Source: Methanobacterium sp. (lineage in GTDB: Archaea > Methanobacteriota > Methanobacteria > Methanobacteriales > Methanobacteriaceae). From it: a DNA stretch of 8,962 nucleotides. The position numbers and the translations under genes were made by a program. Shown piece after piece: positions 1 through 6,935 of the stretch (within the stretch, counting starts at the first letter, position 1; every line of letters begins with the position of its first letter). Location: contig JAQVTJ010000067.1 of assembly GCA_028700095.1 (NCBI GenBank), forward strand, positions 1 to 8,962. Reading direction: 5' to 3'. A model generated the notes under the pieces. It ran no database searches and had not been told where the DNA came from. It saw nothing but the letters and a program-made list of their open reading frames with translations.

Positions 1-3000
1 GGTGAAATTTTCTATTAACTGTTTAAATTCAGGGCTACATTCTAGAATAACTTCAATATTTGCTTCAACCTCCATATCGAGATCTTTTCGCATATCTTGA
101 ATCCTTCTTATAAGTTCCCTTGACATTGCTTCTGAAAATATTTCAGGTGTTAATTCAGTGTCTATAAAAACATTTCCACCATCAAAATCAGAGCTAGCAA
201 TATTTTCAGGTAATTCTGTTTCAAACACAATATCTTCAGCATCTAGTTCAATAGTTTTATCATCTAATTCTATAATAAAACATCCTGTTGAATTTATTTT
301 TTCAATAATTTCATCACCATTTATTTCAGCTAATTTAGATGCAACTTTAGGCACATCTTGTCTGAGTTTAGGGCCTAGTGTTTTCATATTAGGTAGGGCA
401 TTTATTGTTAAATTTTCAAATTTACCAGATGAAATAACAGACTTGGTATTGGTTTGTTCCATTAAAATATTTTTAAGGGATTGAGCTGCATTTAACACTT
501 CTTTATTTTCAGATACTATTACAATTCCTTTTACAGGCCATCTAAGTTTGTAACGAGCAGCATCACGTGCCCTTGCACATGCTTCAATTATTTTACGTAA
601 AATTTCCATATTTGATTCAAGTTCTTTGTCTATATGTTTATTGTCAAAATCCCAATCAAGCATATGTAAACTTTCAGGAGCATCTGTTTCAACACTTCTT
701 ACTAGATTCTGATACATATCTTCTGTTATATGTGGCGTAATTGGGGCCATGGTTTTTATTAGGATTTTTAAAGCATTGTATAATGTATAATATGCTCCTA
801 ATTTATCAGGATCATCTTTTTCTATCCAAGTACGTCCCCTTATTAATCTTATATACCATCGGCTAAGATCTTCTAATATGAAGTTGTTTATTGCACGGGT
901 TGCTTTATGGAAATGGAGTGAATCTAAAGATTCTGTTACTTCCATTGCAAGAGTATTTGCACGGGAGGTCATCCAAAGATCTTCGATGCGTAGGTTAAGA
1001 TCTTTTTCTGTGTATATTGTTGGATCAAAACTATCTATTGACATATATGTGGTTGAAAAGACATAGACATTCCACAATATATTAAACATTTTATTCACAT
1101 TTTTCAGTTCATCCCAATTAAATTTAAGGTCTTCCCATGGTTTATTACCCCATAAAAGGTAGAATCTGAGAACATCAGCACCGTAAAGTTTAATAACTTC
1201 ATCAGGTTCCACTACATTTCCAAGGGATTTGCTCATCTTTTTTCCTTCTTCATCAAGGGTGAACCCATGCATAAGCACCTTTGTGTATGGTGTGCTGTTA
1301 TTTGCTATAACACCACATCCTAGTTGGGAGTAGAACCATCCTCTTGTTTGGTCATGGCCTTCTGTAATGAAGTCATAGGGATACCATTCATTAAAAAGAT
1401 CTTTCTTTTCTGGATAGTATAGTGCTGCCCATCCTGCAACTCCTGAATCTATCCAAACATCCAAAACATCAGGAATTCTATTCATTTTTCCACCGCATTT
1501 ACAATTGATAATTATTTCATCAACATGTGGTCTGTGGATAAAATCTCCTTTAAGTTCTCCTTCTGCAGAAAGTTCTTTTAACTCTTTAATTGATCCTACA
1601 ACTGTAATTTCTTTACAATCACTACATTCCCATATTGGTATGGGTATTCCCCAGTAACGTTGTCTTGATATTGTCCAGTCTCGGGCATTTTCCACCCAAT
1701 TTTTGAAACGATTTTCACCAGCCCATGATGGAACCCATTCAACCTTTTTAAGCTCTGAAAGCATTTGGTCTTTTACATCTGTAATTTTTAAAAACCATTG
1801 TTTGGTTGCAAGATAAATAATTGGTGTTTTACATCTCCAACAAAATCCATATCTATGGTTAATTATATTTTCTTTAAATAGAAGATTGTGACTTTTAATA
1901 TCTTCTATAATATGGGTATCAGCATCTTTAACAAATTGACCTGCATATTTACCTGCATCTTCTGTGAATAATCCTGCTTCATCAACAGGACAGAATATAG
2001 TAAGTCCATATTTTTTTCCAATTTCAAAATCATCAGGACCATGTCCTGGTGCTGTATGTACACAGCCGGTACCTTCTGTTAGTGTTACATGTTCTGCTGG
2101 TAATATTATATGTTTAAATTCTTTTTGAACCGGTATTTCATCTAAAAGCGGATGTTTATATTCTATACCCTCAAGATCTGTTCCTTTTACTATTTTTAAA
2201 ATTTCATAATTTCCTTTTATTTCATTACAATGGCATTTTATATCTTCAGGATTATCAGCAGTTGTTGGGTTTAAAACTGTTTCTACTAATGCTTCTGCCA
2301 TTATATATACTTCTTTTCCAACTTTTACATGGGCATATTCATAATCTGGGTTTATACAAACTGCCATGTTTGCTGGGAGTGTCCATGGGGTTGTGGTCCA
2401 TACTAGTATGTAACTGGTGTATTCATCATTTTCTTGTTCTTTTAATGGAAATTTAACATAAATAGAAGGATCATCTTTATTTTCATAGTCAATTTCTGCC
2501 ATAGCAAGGGCTGTTTCACATCTAGGACACCATGTAATAACTCTTTTATCATTTATTAACAGATTTTTTTCATTAGCTCTTTTAAGTGTCCACCAGCAGG
2601 ATTCCATATATTTTGTGTCTAATGTAACATAGGGATTATCCCAATCCATCCAAACACCAAGAAGTTTGAATTGTTCAGTCATTAAACCTTTGTTTTCTAT
2701 TGCAAATTCTTTACATTTATTTACAAAGTTTTCTATTCCTATTTTTTCCTCTATTTCCTTTTTACTTTTCAAACCCAATAATCCTTCTACTTTATGTTCG
2801 ATTGGAAGGCCATGTGTATCCCATCCGGCTTGTCTTCGTATATTAAATCCAGACATGCTCTTATAACGAAGATATGTGTCTTTAATAATTTTATTCCAAG
2901 CTGTTCCAAGATGTATTCTACCACTGCAGTATGGTGGTCCATCTAAAAATGAATATTTAGGTTTATTTTCCCTCATTTTTTGGGTTCTTTCATAAATATC

Positions 3001-3078
3001 TCGGGTATTCCAGAATCTCTGCACCTTTTCTTCTATAATTTTTGAGTCGTATGAGCGTTTTGCCTCCTCTATGGGCAT
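1..3078 (-). CDS. ileS: Isoleucyl-tRNA synthetase, 3' end cut by window edge
   Basis: Class I aminoacyl-tRNA synthetase that charges tRNA-Ile in the cytoplasm. Reading the minus strand from the ATG at 3078 gives one open frame of 1026 codons with no stop before base 1, so perhaps a few dozen C-terminal residues are missing (archaeal members are usually slightly over 1000 residues). The HIGH-type motif is HLGT at residues 56-59 (preceded by GPPYCSGRI) and the KMSKS motif is at 614-618. The CP1 editing domain shows TTPWTLPAN near 228-236 and VHTAPGHG at 340-347. Zinc ligand pairs are Cys184/Cys187 (CPRC), Cys413/Cys416 (CWRC), Cys485/Cys488 and Cys526/Cys528, the archaeal/eukaryotic arrangement. 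The anticodon-binding region follows (YKLRWPVKG). The start is supported by GGAGAG at 3091-3086, 7 nt upstream. It lies downstream of mat on the same strand but probably has its own promoter. Confidence 0.97.
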   Translation of the reverse strand, partial: MPIEEAKRSYDSKIIEEKVQRFWNTRDIYERTQKMRENKPKYSFLDGPPYCSGRIHLGTAWNKIIKDTYLRYKSMSGFNIRRQAGWDTHGLPIEHKVEGLLGLKSKKEIEEKIGIENFVNKCKEFAIENKGLMTEQFKLLGVWMDWDNPYVTLDTKYMESCWWTLKRANEKNLLINDKRVITWCPRCETALAMAEIDYENKDDPSIYVKFPLKEQENDEYTSYILVWTTTPWTLPANMAVCINPDYEYAHVKVGKEVYIMAEALVETVLNPTTADNPEDIKCHCNEIKGNYEILKIVKGTDLEGIEYKHPLLDEIPVQKEFKHIILPAEHVTLTEGTGCVHTAPGHGPDDFEIGKKYGLTIFCPVDEAGLFTEDAGKYAGQFVKDADTHIIEDIKSHNLLFKENIINHRYGFCWRCKTPIIYLATKQWFLKITDVKDQMLSELKKVEWVPSWAGENRFKNWVENARDWTISRQRYWGIPIPIWECSDCKEITVVGSIKELKELSAEGELKGDFIHRPHVDEIIINCKCGGKMNRIPDVLDVWIDSGVAGWAALYYPEKKDLFNEWYPYDFITEGHDQTRGWFYSQLGCGVIANNSTPYTKVLMHGFTLDEEGKKMSKSLGNVVEPDEVIKLYGADVLRFYLLWGNKPWEDLKFNWDELKNVNKMFNILWNVYVFSTTYMSIDSFDPTIYTEKDLNLRIEDLWMTSRANTLAMEVTESLDSLHFHKATRAINNFILEDLSRWYIRLIRGRTWIEKDDPDKLGAYYTLYNALKILIKTMAPITPHITEDMYQNLVRSVETDAPESLHMLDWDFDNKHIDKELESNMEILRKIIEACARARDAARYKLRWPVKGIVIVSENKEVLNAAQSLKNILMEQTNTKSVISSGKFENLTINALPNMKTLGPKLRQDVPKVASKLAEINGDEIIEKINSTGCFIIELDDKTIELDAEDIVFETELPENIASSDFDGGNVFIDTELTPEIFSEAMSRELIRRIQDMRKDLDMEVEANIEVILECSPEFKQLIENFT

Positions 3079-3141
3079 ATTAATTCTCTCCTTTTATAAT
3101 TTTCATTTATTTATGAATTATGATCTAAGTTTTGTTATAGG

Positions 3142-3153
3142 TATTATAAAATA
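3142..3153 (-). promoter_or_regulatory. Probable TATA box of ileS
   Basis: On the minus strand this reads TATTTTATAATA, an archaeal box A-like sequence about 65-75 nt upstream of the ileS ATG. A start of transcription about 25 nt downstream would fall near 3123 and give a leader of roughly 45 nt that includes the Shine-Dalgarno site. The whole gap is AT-rich, so other matches are possible. Confidence 0.35.
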
Positions 3154-3232
3154 GTTTAATTTATCTTTAAATGATATTTTTCTATAAAAAAATGAATTAT
3201 GATAACTCTTTATAATAATAATTTAAAATTTT

Positions 3233-3331
3233 AAATAAAAAGAAAAAAAATGGAAAATTTAATCCCATGGATGAATTTATTGAAATCCACATATCACATA
3301 TATGGGAGGATTGCTGTTTTTAATGGGATTA
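3233..3331 (-). terminator. Nested stem-loop plus T-rich tract after mat (terminator or structured RNA)
   Basis: Seen directly: 14 nt beyond the mat stop, the minus strand has a perfect 9 bp stem TAATCCCAT / ATGGGATTA (3331-3323 with 3268-3260) enclosing 54 nt. Inside is a second hairpin: AATCC / GGATT (3312-3308 with 3288-3284), then CATAT / ATATG (3304-3300 with 3294-3290) around a 5 nt loop, with a small asymmetric bulge between the two helices. After the outer stem the minus strand is strongly T-rich down to about 3233, including a run of eight T. Archaeal RNA polymerase terminates at oligo-U, so this is most simply the mat 3' end. The nested architecture is more elaborate than a plain terminator and may be a separate RNA element. 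Confidence 0.5.
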
Positions 3332-3344
3332 TTATTTTAAATTT

Positions 3345-4550
3345 TTAGAATGTTCTAATTTTACCTTCAACCATCATTCCTGTGATTTGTCCAATATTTT
3401 CAAGCCAATTATCCATTATTCCTTCAACATCTTTGTTTACTGAATTCAGCTCATAGCCTTTATCAACAATTATCTGTGCACTTGCAGCTTTAGGTTGGTC
3501 AATAGGTTTTCCTATTTGGCTTAATAGCATAATATGGATTTGTTGAATTCCTTCCACATCTCTGGTTATTTCATCTGCCATTTTATTAGACAAAAGATTA
3601 TATATTTTACCCACATGGTTTATTGGATTTTTACCTGAAGTTGCTTCCATTGACATTGGCCTGTTAGGTGTTATAAGCCCATTACATCTGTTACCTCTTC
3701 CTACAGAACCATCATCTCCCATTTCTGCTGAAGTTCCTGTTACAGTTAAATAATAACCTTTTTCTGTTTTACAGTTATTATCATCACCTGTATTTAAAAA
3801 TGTCTCAACTTCTCTGTCTGTCTGTTTAAAGGCAAGATCTGTTATTATATCTGTTAATTCTTCTTTAACATTAATATAGGTGTCTCTTCCATCAACATAT
3901 TTTGAAACCATTGCAACTGCTGTGGTTAAAACTATTTTATCATCTTCACGCAGTCCCATAACTTTTATATCTTCGCCTACTTGTGGATATTTCTTTTTAA
4001 ACTTTCTAGAGTTTAAAAGTTCCTCTGCTGCAAGGACAATTTTCTCTGTTTCTGAAAATGGTGAAAATCCAACACCAAATGATGTATCATTGGCTGATGG
4101 CATACCATCTCTTCCGAAAACATCAACAAGATCTCCTGAACCATGACCAATTTTACATTCAACAACTGCTGTGCTTTCAACATCTAAATTAATAAGATTT
4201 TCTTTTAAATATTCCTTAGCAGCCATTATTGCAATTCTGTCAATACCAACCTTTTTTCCTTCAAATTCTGAAACTCCACGACCAGTTAAAAGTATGTCTA
4301 TAGGTTTGATAATCTCTCCACCACCAAAATGTGGATCAGATTCTCCTGCGGTTATCTGGACTTCATCAGTATTATGATGTAAAATTCCGCCGAAATTTTC
4401 AAGGTAAGCATGACATAATGCTCTACTTACAGATTCTGCTATCCCATCACTTATACTGTCAGGGTGACCTATACCCTTTCTTTCTACTATTTCTACTTCT
4501 TGCTCTTCAATAGGTTTTTGAATAAGCTCCTTTACAATAATATTCCTCAT
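3345..4550 (-). CDS. mat: S-adenosylmethionine synthetase, archaeal type
   Basis: Makes S-adenosylmethionine from methionine and ATP, the methyl donor for RNA, protein and cofactor methylation. The 401-residue length matches the archaeal MAT family, which is very diverged from bacterial/eukaryotic MetK. Typical archaeal blocks are visible: RKGIGHPDSISDGIAE near 24-39 (nucleotide-site histidine in GHPD), a glycine-rich GGGEIIKP, GHGSGDLVDVFGR, and the long conserved stretch beginning TVTGTSAEMGDDGSVGRGN around Met277, continuing through NRPMSMEATSGKNP. The C-terminal region has KAASAQIIVD. The ATG at 4550 is preceded by GGGAGG at 4562-4557 with a 6 nt spacer, which fixes the start. It is intact, shows no odd features, and is followed by a structured T-rich 3' region before ileS. 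Confidence 0.97.
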   Translation of the reverse strand: MRNIIVKELIQKPIEEQEVEIVERKGIGHPDSISDGIAESVSRALCHAYLENFGGILHHNTDEVQITAGESDPHFGGGEIIKPIDILLTGRGVSEFEGKKVGIDRIAIMAAKEYLKENLINLDVESTAVVECKIGHGSGDLVDVFGRDGMPSANDTSFGVGFSPFSETEKIVLAAEELLNSRKFKKKYPQVGEDIKVMGLREDDKIVLTTAVAMVSKYVDGRDTYINVKEELTDIITDLAFKQTDREVETFLNTGDDNNCKTEKGYYLTVTGTSAEMGDDGSVGRGNRCNGLITPNRPMSMEATSGKNPINHVGKIYNLLSNKMADEITRDVEGIQQIHIMLLSQIGKPIDQPKAASAQIIVDKGYELNSVNKDVEGIMDNWLENIGQITGMMVEGKIRTF

Positions 4551-4590
4551 AAATGGCCTCCCATATTAATATTAATTAATAAGTTAAAAC

Positions 4591-4608
4591 TATCTCCTTA
4601 ATGAGATA
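4591..4608 (-). repeat. Inverted repeat in the mat leader (TATCTC-N6-GAGATA)
   Basis: A perfect 6 bp inverted repeat, TATCTC and GAGATA separated by 6 nt, lies 41-58 nt upstream of the mat start codon. If transcription starts about 25 nt after the TATA-like site at 4643-4634, this would sit at the very 5' end of the transcript, either as a hairpin or as an operator for a dimeric repressor. The repeat is observed; the role is inference. Confidence 0.35.
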
Positions 4609-4633
4609 TGTTAATAAAATAAATAAATATTTA

Positions 4634-4643
4634 CTTTATATTA
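4634..4643 (-). promoter_or_regulatory. Probable TATA box of mat
   Basis: The minus strand reads TAATATAAAG about 85-95 nt upstream of the mat ATG. The predicted transcript start is near 4612, giving a leader of about 60 nt. A second possible box (AGTATATG) lies about 30 nt further upstream on the same strand, so the choice between them is uncertain. Confidence 0.3.
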
Positions 4644-4799
4644 GCGATAATAACAACAATAATTAACATATACTTTTTTAAGATAGTGTTTACTGTATGG
4701 CATTTGAAATAACTGATATAAAAAATGATCCATACTTTAACTATATTTTTTTATAAAATTCAATGATTTTTCCATTAATTTATAAGCTAAACTAATTCA

Positions 4800-4973
4800 T
4801 AAAAATAAATAAAAAATAAACAGTTTATCTCATAATAAAAATAAATGCATTTGGATATTATAAAATATTTTAATAAAAATAACACTATTATAATAAAACA
4901 ATCTATACCATGGACATCCAAACACTATACAAAACAAGTAACCCATTTAATATACATAAAAATGGATAATTAA
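4800..4973 (-). ncRNA. Speculative small RNA in the mat upstream gap
   Basis: On the minus strand a perfect TTTATATA box A (5003-4996) is followed, with correct spacing for a start near 4973, by a stretch with two possible helices: CCATTT / AAATGG (11 nt loop) and a longer-range TTTGGAT / ATCCAAA. A strongly T-rich tract at about 4824-4798 could end the transcript. No protein frame explains the promoter. Nothing matches an RNA family I recognise, and the same TATA element can be read toward the plus strand, so this is only a candidate. Confidence 0.18.
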
Positions 4974-4994
4974 ATATTATCTATTAAACATTAG

Positions 4995-5003
4995 TATATA
5001 AAT
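4995..5003. promoter_or_regulatory. Strong TATA element, direction ambiguous
   Basis: The plus strand reads TATATAAAT and the minus strand reads the textbook methanogen box A TTTATATA over the same bases. A GGGGG run follows on the plus side (5008-5012). Read rightward, it could give a leader of about 170 nt for the DUF192 gene; read leftward, it could drive a small RNA or a long mat leader. Confidence 0.35.
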
Positions 5004-5152
5004 TATAGGGGGTTTCTTTAATTATATTAATAGAATATTTTGTTGGCTTTTATAAAAAAAAATTTAGTAAATCTAAAACAAATAATTTAAATTATCATAT
5101 ATTTTTTTTGGATATCTAATAAAAATTTTTATAGACACATAATAAATAATTG

Positions 5153-5172
5153 TGTTATTTTAAAAAATAACA
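5153..5172 (+). repeat. 20 bp dyad upstream of the DUF192 gene
   Basis: TGTTATTTT and AAAATAACA form a perfect 9 bp inverted repeat with a 2 nt spacer, ending 19 bp before the ATG at 5192. A TATA-like stretch (TTTTTATAG, about 5126-5134) sits just upstream, so the dyad would overlap the transcript start, a position typical of archaeal operators. Its low complexity means chance cannot be excluded. Confidence 0.3.
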
Positions 5173-5191
5173 ATAAGAAGGGTTTGAAACT

Positions 5192-5562
5192 ATGAAATAT
5201 ATTGTTTTAATAAATAAAACTAAAAAAAAACAGTTTAGGCAAATGATTTTGTCAATAGTTTTATTTCAAGACTTTTGGGATTAATGTTTAAAAAAGATCT
5301 TCAAAGAGGTTTGATACTTAAATTACCAAAATCCCGAAGCAGAAAAGGTTCAACTATCCACATGTTTTTCATGAAATTTCCTTTAGATATAGTTTTCATT
5401 GATTCTAATAAAAAAGTGGTGGATATGATATCAATAGAACCTTGGAAAACATACACTCCATTAGCACCTGCAAGATATGTTATTGAAATGGAAAAAGGTA
5501 CAATCAATAAATTTAATATTGAAATAGGAGATGAACTGGATTTCACATATGAATGTGTATAA
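5192..5562 (+). pseudogene. DUF192-family protein gene with a frameshift near 5236-5239
   Basis: DUF192 is a small single-domain family of unknown biochemical role. The N-terminal part starts at the ATG at 5192 and gives MKYIVLINKTKKKQF, a family-like opening, but that frame stops after 30 codons. The rest lies in the -1 frame: ANDFVNSFISRLLGLMFKKD, then the family core with IHMFFMKFPLDIVFID, APARYVIEME and a GDELDF ending, stop at 5560-5562. Restoring one base next to TTTAGG (5234-5239) would join the two parts into about 124 residues, the normal size. Translation from an internal TTG or ATG (5275-5284) would lose the first strands of the domain. Possible causes are mutation, sequencing error or, less likely, recoding. 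The gene probably heads a transcript including the next gene. Confidence 0.8.
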
Positions 5563-5623
5563 AAAAAATATAAGATCCCACCAACATAATATTATATTAA
5601 ATAATATATTGAGAGGACCTGTT

Positions 5624-5914
5624 ATGAAAGTGAAAATATTTGATTATGGTAGGGATTCTAAAAATTATTATGTTATATACAAGGTTACTGAAATAGACCC
5701 AGAAGACCAGCAAAAGATTCAAGATAAAGTTGAAGGTAAAGCTGAACTTAAAAATGGTGATATGTATATTAAAACCTATTTTGAAGAGAAATATTACCCA
5801 TTAGGCAGTGCTGATGCCAGTCTATGTATGGATGATTTTATTGCACGTGAAGAAATTGAAATGATTATTTATTTAACAAGCCTTCTTGGAGATGAAAAAT
5901 TCAATATCATCTAA
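5624..5914 (+). CDS. Small acidic protein of unknown function
   Basis: I do not recognise this 96-residue protein. It starts MKVKIFDYGRDSKNYYVIY, is rich in Asp/Glu, has a charged middle (DPEDQQKIQDKVEGKAEL), and ends with a hydrophobic helix-like segment (EMIIYLTSLL) before DEKFNII. There is no signal peptide, membrane segment or metal motif; it is probably a cytoplasmic alpha/beta protein. The frame is open further upstream to 5531, but the ATG at 5624 is preferred because GAGAGG at 5611-5616 stands 7 nt before it, and the upstream extension would overlap the end of the DUF192 gene. The 61 nt gap to that gene suggests co-transcription. It is the only intact gene between two broken ones. Confidence 0.75.
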   Translation: MKVKIFDYGRDSKNYYVIYKVTEIDPEDQQKIQDKVEGKAELKNGDMYIKTYFEEKYYPLGSADASLCMDDFIAREEIEMIIYLTSLLGDEKFNII

Positions 5915-5945
5915 ATAAAACCTAAACCAATAAAATTTAAATAAA

Positions 5946-5957
5946 TAATATATATTA
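5946..5957 (+). promoter_or_regulatory. TATA box of the decayed phosphoesterase gene
   Basis: TAATATATATTA is centred about 27 nt upstream of the ATG at 5979, the spacing expected for a leaderless archaeal transcript. It is symmetric, so direction rests only on the downstream remnant. Confidence 0.3.
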
Positions 5958-5978
5958 TCCTATAACTCAAATAAAGCT

Positions 5979-6823
5979 ATGAAAAAAACTCATTTTAAAC
6001 TTCAGGCCATGATGTTACCTTAAAAAATACAAAATATAATGTCTGTTTTAAGAGATAAACATGGAATATATGAATTTAATGAAAAAACTTTGAAATTGTA
6101 TCTTTAAATATAACAATACCTAATTTTAACCCTATTTTTAATGGTTACACCATAGTACATATTAGTGATATACATTTAGGCCAATGGATATCTGCAAAAC
6201 ATATTGAAGTATTAGTAAATCTTATAAATTTACAGAAAACCTGATATTAATTGCTATTACTGGAGATTTTGTTTCATATATTGGATGAGCCTATTATGTA
6301 ATATGTTTAAATTTCTTAAAAATCTTAAACCAAAAGATGTAAACACTGGCTGTGCTTGGAAATCATGATTATTGGATTGGTGCTCGGGATATTTGTAGGA
6401 TAATGGATGAAATTAATATTATAGAACTTGAAAATGATATTTACACAATAAAAAGTGCAATGTTACATTATAGTAGGAGTAGACAGTATTACCCTGGAAA
6501 AACATAATTTAGATGTTGTTTTAGAAAAATTTCAAAATCAGGACCTGTAATATTACTTGCACATGAACTAGATTTTGCAGATGAAAGTTCATTAACAGGA
6601 AGATTTTGTTTACAACTTTCAGGACATTTCCATGGAGGTCAAATAATTATCCCCGGATTAGGAACACCTATAAGAGGTCCTAATTTTAGAAAATATCCCT
6701 TGGGAAAATACCAAGTTAAAGATATGATCCCCTATACAAAACAGAGGTATTGGAACCAATATTTTTTGGATTCGAATTAACTTTCCGCCTCAAATTACCT
6801 TAATCACACTTCAAAGCTCTTAA
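5979..6823 (+). pseudogene. Calcineurin-like metallophosphoesterase, heavily decayed
   Basis: The remnant is recognisable by its family motifs in order, although they fall in different frames: HISDIHLG (6158-6181, metal-binding D-x-H), ITGDF (6256-6270), LGNHDYW (6355-6375), ILLAHELDFADE (about 6550-6585), SGHFHGGQ (6619-6642), then GTPIRGP and RGIGTNIFWIRIN, ending at the TAA at 6821-6823. Upstream GIYEFN (about 6063-6080) resembles the membrane-proximal segment of the YkuE-like subgroup. I count about nine frame changes, with breaks near 6090, 6235, 6248, 6280, 6300, 6345, 6465, 6535 and 6740. The usual AHEPD and GHSHGGQ motifs read AHELD and GHFHGGQ, substitutions that sequencing indels would not produce. 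The start at 5979 is tentative: that frame stops after 14 codons, and the conserved region begins near 6060. Confidence 0.85.
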
Positions 6824-6900
6824 ATATATAGATTATAATTGGAATATAAAAAAAAGCCCTTTAAAATAATATATTTTTTTTTATAATTTATCATACAAGT

Positions 6901-6910
6901 AAATATATAA
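6901..6910 (+). promoter_or_regulatory. TATA box of the four-helix membrane protein gene, leaderless spacing
   Basis: AAATATATAA is centred about 30 nt upstream of the ATG at 6936, and the bases just before the ATG contain no GGAG-like Shine-Dalgarno sequence. Together these suggest a transcript starting at or a few nt before the start codon, unlike the SD-led genes in this window. Confidence 0.45.
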
Positions 6911-6935
6911 ATTACATGAAGCAATAGCAAATTTT

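Larger units (their letters stand above)
4563..5191. other. AT-rich intergenic gap without a protein gene
   Basis: About 630 bp between the divergent mat (minus) and DUF192 (plus) genes. No frame on either strand gives a convincing protein; the best short one is a 19-codon ATG frame at 4697 without a Shine-Dalgarno site. The gap holds promoters for both flanking genes, the mat leader inverted repeat, a strong TATA-like site at 4995-5003, an 8 bp direct repeat AACACTAT at 4881 and 4921, a 7 bp inverted repeat TTTGGAT / ATCCAAA (4850-4856 with 4916-4922), a 6 bp hairpin CCATTT / AAATGG (4943-4948 with 4960-4965), and a dyad at 5153-5172. The segment around 4905-4970 is less AT-biased than its surroundings. 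Confidence 0.6.

Noticed and set aside
158..484. Plus-strand open frame opposite ileS (and similar ones at 878, 2262, 2666)
   Set aside because: Low-complexity translations antisense to a fully supported IleS frame; no SD sites or family motifs.
3880..4513. Plus-strand open frames opposite mat
   Set aside because: They mirror the MAT frame, with Ser/Pro-rich non-protein-like translations and no start signals.
4697..4756. 19-codon frame beginning MAFEITDIKND in the mat upstream gap
   Set aside because: Protein-like opening but very short, no SD, and no continuation in other frames that I could recognise.
4563..5191. CRISPR array, tRNA or mobile-element end in the AT-rich gap
   Set aside because: No regularly spaced repeats, no cloverleaf with GTTC-type T arm, no transposase remnant or paired terminal repeats; the short repeats found are 6-9 bp.
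5222..5239. Programmed -1 frameshifting or transcriptional slippage at the A9 run of the DUF192 gene
   Set aside because: In the -1 frame the run is followed at once by ACA GTT TAG, so slippage there terminates instead of reaching the DUF192 core; adding bases by twos leads to TGA.
5301..5546. Minus-strand open frame opposite the DUF192 gene
   Set aside because: The plus-strand frame carries the DUF192 motifs; the antisense frame has no SD site and no recognisable motif.
5531..5623. Upstream start of the 96-residue protein at 5531
   Set aside because: It would overlap the end of the DUF192 gene and lacks an SD; GAGAGG with 7 nt spacing marks the ATG at 5624.
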